64,000 bases of DNA from Cephalopachus bancanus (Eukaryota > Chordata > Mammalia > Primates > Tarsiidae), in NCBI GenBank assembly GCA_027257055.1, contig JAPVLO010000039.1:5610501-5674500 (forward strand). The letters run 5' to 3'. Positions 58,695 through 64,000 of the stretch are shown here, in pieces; within the stretch, counting starts at the first letter, position 1; each line of letters begins with the position of its first letter. A model generated the notes under the pieces. That model was given only the letters and a program-made list of their open reading frames with translations. It was not told the DNA's origin and made no database searches. The translations under genes were made by a program, and so were the position numbers.

Positions 58695-59329
58695 CACTCT
58701 CATTTAATTTTATCTTTTATTTTTCTTACAAAAGGCCTTCATATCATTGTTTGTCTTACAAAAACCAAAGACTTTATCTCTGAGTTTGAAAAAACATCTT
58801 CCCAGAATAAATGGGAAATGATCTCTTATAAATATATTTAAAAAAAACAAAACAACAAAAGCAAAACATGTTTCTAAAGCATCTTCCTTTCCAGTTTCTT
58901 TTGTTCCTTCACTTCCTGGGGCCGAGACTAGAGTCACACGGCCCTATCCCCCACCCTGCTCTCCCTCTGCTCTCTTTCTGGTGGCCTCCTTCACTGGCCC
59001 TCAGAATCTTTTTGTGGTGGGAGAGCCCAGCAGGGCCCCAGCCTGTGTTACCAGCACACGGCAGGGTCTGCCGCGCCCAGGGACTGCACTTACGGAGTCC
59101 AGGGCCAGAGGCCGTCCTCGTAGGCACTGGGGCTTGGGGGACATTAGAACTCATCATCAGGTTTGCAGTGTCTCACAGATAAGGAGACTGAGGTTCAGAG
59201 AGGGGCAGGGACTACCTTGCCCATGTCCCCTTGGTACAGACTGAGAACTTCCTTGGTGCGGCAGCAGGAGGGTGCTGACCATCTCACCAGCTGACAGCCC
59301 AGCCCCCTGGCCACCTGTCACTCCCAGGC
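58695..59329 (-). other. VASN: VASN 3'UTR with polyadenylation signal
   Basis: About 630 nt follow the stop codon up to a canonical minus-strand AATAAA (plus-strand TTTATT at 58716-58721). The expected cleavage is near 58695-58700. An AT-rich stretch at 58735-58870 lies just before it. An old MIR (59150-59255) contributes part of the UTR. Confidence 0.7.
59150..59255 (-). repeat. MIR in VASN 3'UTR
   Basis: ACAGATAAGGAGACTGAGGT then TCAGAGAGGGGCAGGGAC. Confidence 0.6.
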
Positions 59330-61351
59330 TTAGATGTAGGGCTTTGCATGGAGGGGCCCCTGGAGGCCAGGCCCTGGGAAGCCCATGAGCGGTGCCTCAC
59401 ATTCAGGCCCAGTGGGCGGCACCTCCCTGCCACCCTCTGTGGTCTTCAGGCCTGACTCCAAGGGGGCCTTGACCCCCTCCAGCTCCAGGGGCCCGGCCCC
59501 CGGCCCCACCTGCCCCTTGTCCTGAGCCGCCGCTGCCACAGCCCTCCCCCGCCGCACACAGTAGGCGGCCCCTGCGGCGGCCAGAACAGCCAGGAGCACA
59601 GCAGCCAGGGCAGGTGCGATGAGGAGTGGCAGGTTGCCCTCGCGGGCCTGGGTGACTGGGGCATGGTTGGAACGGACGGCAGGGGGTGTGTGGGCCTCCC
59701 CGCAAGCCTCCTCGCCCTCAGGCATGCGCCCAGCTCCCAAGGGCATGACACAGATGGAGTAGGTGGCGTTGGGCCGCAGCTGGGTGACTGTGTACTCAGC
59801 AAGTGAGGCAGGCAGCCGCAGCGTCACTAGCCGCTTGTCAGGGCCTGACAGGTTGCGGTAGGTGAGGCGGAGGCTCCTGAGCTGCACAGTGCTGCCCTGC
59901 AGGTAGCGCTGCAGTTCCACACGCAGGGAGGTGGGGCTCACTGGCTCAATGCCAAGCGGCAAGGGTTGGGGTGGCCTTGGTGTGACCGGCGAGGGGCTGG
60001 GCCGCATTCCCTGTGCCACCTGGTTCTCACAGTATAGGCCTCTGAAACCCTCAGGGCACAGACACTCCAGGTGGTGCTGTGGCCCCAGGCGGCAGGTGCC
60101 CCCATTGAGGCAGGTAGACAGTGGGCAGTCCTGGGGCTGGGGGACAGGCTCTGCGGTCAGTGGGGCAGTGGATGGCAGGCTGGGGGCCTTGGTGGCTGGC
60201 TCTGTGGGACTGAGCCAGGTGGGAGCCCAGCTGGTAGGCAAGAGAGTGGGATCCCAGGCCATGGGCCTCGTGGTGGGCACTGTGGCCGTGGTGGTGGTGG
60301 CTGGGCAGCCAAAGTCGGCATAATCCAGCTCCAGGAGTAGCCGACCAGCGTTCTTTGGTGGGAAGTGGCAGCGCGTCTCCTCAGGGCTGGCCAGAGTGAC
60401 ATGGCTCTCGCGCACCCAGGGGCCAAACCAACTCAAGGGGCATACACAGTTGAAGGGGTTGCGGGCAGCTGCCAGGAGCCGCAGGCGGGGGAAGAGGCCT
60501 GTGAGGTCGCTCGGTAGGGCCTGCAGGTTCAGGTTGCTCAGGTCAAGCTCCTGCAGGGCAGCCAGGCCAGCCAGGTCCTCGGGCCGAAGCTGGGCGATGC
60601 GGGTGTTGCCTGCCAGCCGCAGGCGCATCAGGCCCCGCAGACCCTGGATCACAGGTGGCACGTGCTCCAGCTGGTTGTCGGACACATCCAGGTCATGGAG
60701 GTTGTGCAGGCGGCTGAAGAGCCCCTTGTCCAGCTGCCGCAGCCCTAGGCCAGCTAGCCGCAGTGCCTCCACATTGGCGGTGTCCAGGACGCCAGGCTCC
60801 AGAGCTAGGAGGCTGTTGTGGCTGAGGTCCAGCAGCAGCAGGCGGGGCAGGTGCAGTGGGGGCAGTGCCCGCAGCTCGTTGTCCTGCAGCTTAAGCTCCA
60901 GGAGATGGTCGAGTGCGTCAAAGGCTCCAGGCTGGATGTGGCGGATGCGGTTCTTGCCCAGGTAGAGGCGCTCGAGGCGCCGCAGGCCGCGGAAGGTGTC
61001 GTTAGTGATCTCGTGCAGCCTGTTGGCAGTCAGGTCCAGGTTGCTGAGGTTGACGAGTGGCTGGAAGACCCCACTGGGCAGGCTGGCAATCTGGTTCTGT
61101 GATAGGTCCAGGAGCTGTAGGCCCGGCAGGCTGGCAAAACTGCCCACGTCAAGTGTGGTAATGCCGTTCTCAAAGACATACAGGCCCAGCGTGTCAGGTG
61201 GCACGTCTCGGGGCACTGTGGTTCCCTGGCGGGCAGTGCAAAAGACTGTCTGGGGCTGACTGCACTGGCAGCCGGACGGGCAACCCTGCACCCCAGGCCC
61301 CAGGGCTAGCAGCAGGAGCAGCGGCAGCAGCAGGGGTGTCCTGGAGCACAT
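59330..61351 (-). CDS. VASN: VASN (vasorin), complete coding exon
   Basis: Vasorin is a type I plasma-membrane glycoprotein that binds TGF-beta and dampens its signalling, notably in vascular smooth muscle. Its ectodomain can be shed. This single uninterrupted frame encodes 673 residues, the length I recall for human VASN. In order it has a Leu-rich signal peptide (1-23), an LRR N-terminal cap with Cys 24/28/30/38, about ten leucine-rich repeats (to about 290), an LRR C-terminal cap (NPFNCVCPLSWFGPWV onward, about 297-350) and a Thr/Pro-rich stalk. An EGF-like domain follows (409-441, CLNGGTC then CLCPEGFRGLYC), then a fibronectin III domain (about 463-560), one transmembrane helix (about 574-599) and a 74-residue tail ending HAKPYI. 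N-glycosylation sequons include NLS and NDT in the LRRs and NLS and NAT in FnIII. The gene lies antisense inside CORO7 intron 9. Confidence 0.97.
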   Translation of the reverse strand: MCSRTPLLLPLLLLLALGPGVQGCPSGCQCSQPQTVFCTARQGTTVPRDVPPDTLGLYVFENGITTLDVGSFASLPGLQLLDLSQNQIASLPSGVFQPLVNLSNLDLTANRLHEITNDTFRGLRRLERLYLGKNRIRHIQPGAFDALDHLLELKLQDNELRALPPLHLPRLLLLDLSHNSLLALEPGVLDTANVEALRLAGLGLRQLDKGLFSRLHNLHDLDVSDNQLEHVPPVIQGLRGLMRLRLAGNTRIAQLRPEDLAGLAALQELDLSNLNLQALPSDLTGLFPRLRLLAAARNPFNCVCPLSWFGPWVRESHVTLASPEETRCHFPPKNAGRLLLELDYADFGCPATTTTATVPTTRPMAWDPTLLPTSWAPTWLSPTEPATKAPSLPSTAPLTAEPVPQPQDCPLSTCLNGGTCRLGPQHHLECLCPEGFRGLYCENQVAQGMRPSPSPVTPRPPQPLPLGIEPVSPTSLRVELQRYLQGSTVQLRSLRLTYRNLSGPDKRLVTLRLPASLAEYTVTQLRPNATYSICVMPLGAGRMPEGEEACGEAHTPPAVRSNHAPVTQAREGNLPLLIAPALAAVLLAVLAAAGAAYCVRRGRAVAAAAQDKGQVGPGAGPLELEGVKAPLESGLKTTEGGREVPPTGPECEAPLMGFPGPGLQGPLHAKPYI

Positions 61352-61362
61352 CTTCTGTCCCT
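61352..61362 (-). other. VASN: VASN 5'UTR remainder and splice acceptor
   Basis: Reading the minus strand, TCTCTGTTTCCAG precedes GGACAGAAG and then the ATG. The acceptor AG is at 61361-61362 and only nine 5'UTR bases lie in this exon. The non-coding first exon and promoter must lie further up, probably beyond the window. Confidence 0.75.
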
Positions 61363-62224
61363 GGAAACAGAGAGGAGGCAGAGACAGGAGACCATGAATC
61401 AGGGGCCCAGAAGGGCCATAGAAAATTTCTTGCTCCGCCCATCGATGCAGCAGAGTCCAGTAGTTGTGAGTCAGGTCTCCAGTGCCCCTGGCCCAGTTCC
61501 TGTCCCAGCCCCATCACTTGCTCACCATGTGACTTTATCATTGTGATATCAGCTATAACAAACATTCAGTGGGCTGATACAGGCAGAGGTTAGCACAGGC
61601 CCCAGTACCCACCGAGCATTCAGTAACCACACACTGTCCTGGCTGCTTCTCCTCTTCCTCCTCCTTCATCTTCCTGAACCCCAGGCCCTCCTGCCCTTGC
61701 CTTAGTGGGTCCCACACACCCCCTCGTCCCCTGCCTCTGAGATTGACAGGGAAGAAGGGAGAATTGTGTGTCCTGGAGCAGCCACCCCTCCCTGAGCATC
61801 TAGGAGAGACACGGCAGGCAGACGGATGCGTAAGCAGAGAAGTTGGCTGCCCCAGCCGCTGGCCCCCGCCGCCACAGTCCGTGTTCCTCCCTCCTCCAGA
61901 GGAGGAGAGACCGCAGTGGGAAGACTTCACATGGAAACTATGGGATCGGTGATTTTCCACTTGTGAAGTCATACCTGCCCAGGATGGGGGATGCAGGCCA
62001 CCAGGATGTGGCCAGCGGGAGGGTTCCTGGAGGAGGGGCAAAGGCTGCAGCCACTGGCAAGTGTCCCCATCCAGTGGGCTTAGGAAGGCAGGGAGCCGTC
62101 CTCTTCAGATCCCCCATCTCTGAGGCTGATGACAGATAGAAGGAGGGGTCCTCAGGGCTCAGGTGGGGGGACAGTAGTTGCATGGTGGCCCCAGGGGCAG
62201 TGCAGGCCTGGAAGAGCTGTTCAT
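61363..62224 (-). other. VASN intron 1 / CORO7 intron 9
   Basis: Unique sequence upstream of the VASN coding exon. No exon or promoter recognised. Confidence 0.55.
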
Positions 62225-62237
62225 TTGTCTGTTTCTT

Positions 62238-62520
62238 TTTTTTTTTTTTCTGAGTTGGGTGACTCTGTCACCCAGACTGGAGCGCAGTGGCCGTTCCTGG
62301 CCACTGCAGCCTCAACCTGCTGGGCTCCAGCAATCCTTCCGCCTCAGCCTTCCAAGTAGCCGGAATTACAGGCATGCGCTACCACGCCCGGCTGATTTTT
62401 TTATTTATTTTAGAGATGAGGTCTTGCTGCCCAGGCGGGTCTCGAACCCACGGGCTCAGGCAATCCACTCACCTCAGCCTCCCAAAGGCGCGGGATTACA
62501 GGCTGAGCCACCAGCCCGGC
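62238..62520 (-). repeat. Alu, young subfamily
   Basis: Both diagnostic changes. Perfect target duplication TTGTCTGTTTCTT at 62225-62237 and 62521-62533. The only Alu in the last 12 kb. Confidence 0.94.
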
Positions 62521-62533
62521 TTGTCTGTTTCTT

Positions 62534-64000
62534 GAAGTCTGCCCTAGTCGGGGCCCCGAGAAAGATGAACAGCTGCTGTCCCCTCAGCAGCGATCCAAAC
62601 AAGTTCCTCCCATGTGCAGCACCTGCAAAGCATTTATAACCTTAGGTGGTCTCCAGCTGCATGTCAGGGGGAAACAAGAGAAAATGGGGCTCATGGAGGT
62701 GGTGACTTACTGCCATCGCAGTGCCATCGAGTCTAAGCCAGACCCTGGATCCTAGCCATGGCCAGCACAGTGGGATGCATGCCTTCCAGATGTCCTGGGG
62801 GCCAGTCACTCCAGGCTCTAGCCCTTAGTTAGTATTGCCCATAACAGGCTCTAGCCCTTAGCTAGTATTGCCCACAGCTCACCCCATCACTTAGGCTCCT
62901 AGGGGTGCAGGGGTGCCCAGGGGCCATACCCAGGTGCAGCCCTCACCCTTGGTGCCCCCAGAAGTCCCTGAGCCTCGGATGGGTGCCAGCCCATCCCTGG
63001 GAGGCAATCCTGCCCACTGGCCAGCACCCACCCACCAGGCACCTGCTGCTCACACAAGGGCCTTTTGTGTTGGAGCCAGCTTCCCCTCCCCCACGCTGGC
63101 CATCCAGCCATGCAGGTAACACGACCCCCACCCAGCCTGCATTCTGCCCCACTGCCCCCAGTTGCAGGGAGGGACCCATCCATGGGGCTCCTGGGATGTG
63201 AGGAGGAGGAGCAGATGATTCCAGGACAGACCACACAAGTGGGGTCTGGGGCCAGCTCCAGGTGAAGGGGGAGGCCTTGTCCCCCAGGTTGGGCCTGTGC
63301 CGGCTCTGCCCACATGCATTGTCCCCTGCTGGGGTCGTATCCCCCAGGAGCCTCTGACCCCAAGCTCCTCGCCAGTTAACAACAACGAACACCCTGGGGG
63401 ATGTGTCCTGACCCCACGGAGCCCCCGGCCCTGCTATGCTCTTTCTTTCCTGAGGCCAGCCCACTGGCTCTTGAGCCAGGTGTCTCTGAAGCCCACTTAG
63501 CTTGGCCTTGCATTCAGCTGGAGTACCCCAAACCTGGGGCCTTGTATGTCACTGGCCCTCTGACATTGCCCCAGGGGGGCTCTTATCTGATGACCTAAGG
63601 CCTTTGGGCCACATCCTGGTCATCTCCCCATGGGACCTGCTCCACCCTGACTGACTCACATGACATGATGGCTGGTGTGACCTGTCTTCCAGCTGTAGAC
63701 TGGGAGTGACCCTGCCCACCCCACATCCATGTTCAGCGTGAGGTCACCTCCCCCTGAATCAGCCCTCCCAGCAGGGCCAGGCTGGAATCAGGAAGGGAGC
63801 AGGTTCTAGGGCAGGAGGGGACTCTACACATGGCCGGCCTGGCCACCACTGCAGCCTCAGCTCCCCTTGGGCCTCATAGAAGGTCACAGTTAAGAGCTCT
63901 CTCTCCAGGCAGGCAGCCCTGGTCTCGAGGTTTCCAAGCTGTGAAGCCACAGACAGTGCTTTACCCTTAGCACTTCAGTGTCTTCATCTGTGTATCTGAG
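62534..64000. other. CORO7 intron 9 to window end
   Basis: Unique GC-rich sequence. It includes a 33-bp tandem duplication at 62812-62876. No CORO7 exon 10 or VASN exon 1 recognised. Confidence 0.55.
62812..62876. repeat. 33-bp tandem duplication
   Basis: Two copies of a unit starting CAGGCTCTAGCCCTTAG, differing by one or two bases. Confidence 0.9.

Noticed and set aside
56800..58700. Search for CORO7 exon 10 between exon 9 and the window end.
   Set aside because: No plus-strand segment encoding the expected CLVPLLDPD-like start with a proper acceptor was found, so the exon is taken to lie beyond the window.
60396..60965. A 189-residue frame antisense to VASN, and other frames overlapping it.
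   Set aside because: Low-complexity Arg/Ser-rich shadow of the LRR coding sequence.
62812..62876. A CRISPR-like or satellite array.
   Set aside because: Only two adjacent copies without spacers, in a mammalian nuclear window.

Overview
This is a mammalian nuclear window from a primate, most likely a tarsier. Three genes are recognisable by protein sequence, in the same order and relative orientation as on human 16p13.3: DNAJA3 (minus strand, 5' end only), CORO7 (plus strand, first nine coding exons) and VASN (minus strand, complete coding exon inside CORO7 intron 9). The primate assignment rests on about 77 dimeric, 7SL-derived Alu elements. They are not human AluS/Y: they share a one-base loss after GGCTCA, a CAATAAATCAAAA-type central linker, a GTGGCC...GGCCAC right-arm hairpin and CCAACTC before the tail. 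They also lack the lemur/loris right-arm signature. Two L1-mobilised, LTR-like elements of a kind I recall from the tarsier genome point the same way. The species call is inference.

Layout. 1-8373 is DNAJA3: coding exon 2 (2425-2558), a 5.6 kb Alu-rich intron 1 and coding exon 1 (8163-8373) in a CpG island, with two ZNF143-type motifs upstream at 8670-8730. 8.5-18.6 kb is the intergenic interval between two divergent genes, filled mostly with Alus and a broken L1. 18.6-19.4 kb is the CORO7 CpG-island promoter and exon 1. CORO7 exons 2-9 follow at 22697, 23613, 29672, 30323, 34006, 46396, 53731 and 54306. All splice phases agree and together encode the first 261 residues plus two bases, i.e. 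most of the first WD40 propeller. Intron 6 (12.3 kb) holds a pile-up of antisense L1 fragments, a Tigger transposon and an LTR-derived element. From 54.4 kb to the window end is CORO7 intron 9, repeat-poor, with VASN in the opposite orientation at 58.7-61.4 kb.

The three products are functionally unrelated: a mitochondrial Hsp70 co-chaperone, a Golgi coronin and a TGF-beta-binding LRR membrane protein. What links them is transcription: DNAJA3 and CORO7 are divergent neighbours, and VASN is nested antisense within CORO7.

The most interesting material is in the retroelements. There are three sites where successive Alus share one target-site duplication, giving n+1 copies of the target. There is a polyadenylated LTR-derived element family of at least two copies, and one Alu carrying a 74-nt LTR-like insert with its own flanking repeats. 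The young Alu subfamily has linked diagnostic changes. All boundaries were placed by eye, so repeat ends may be off by a few to a few tens of bases.
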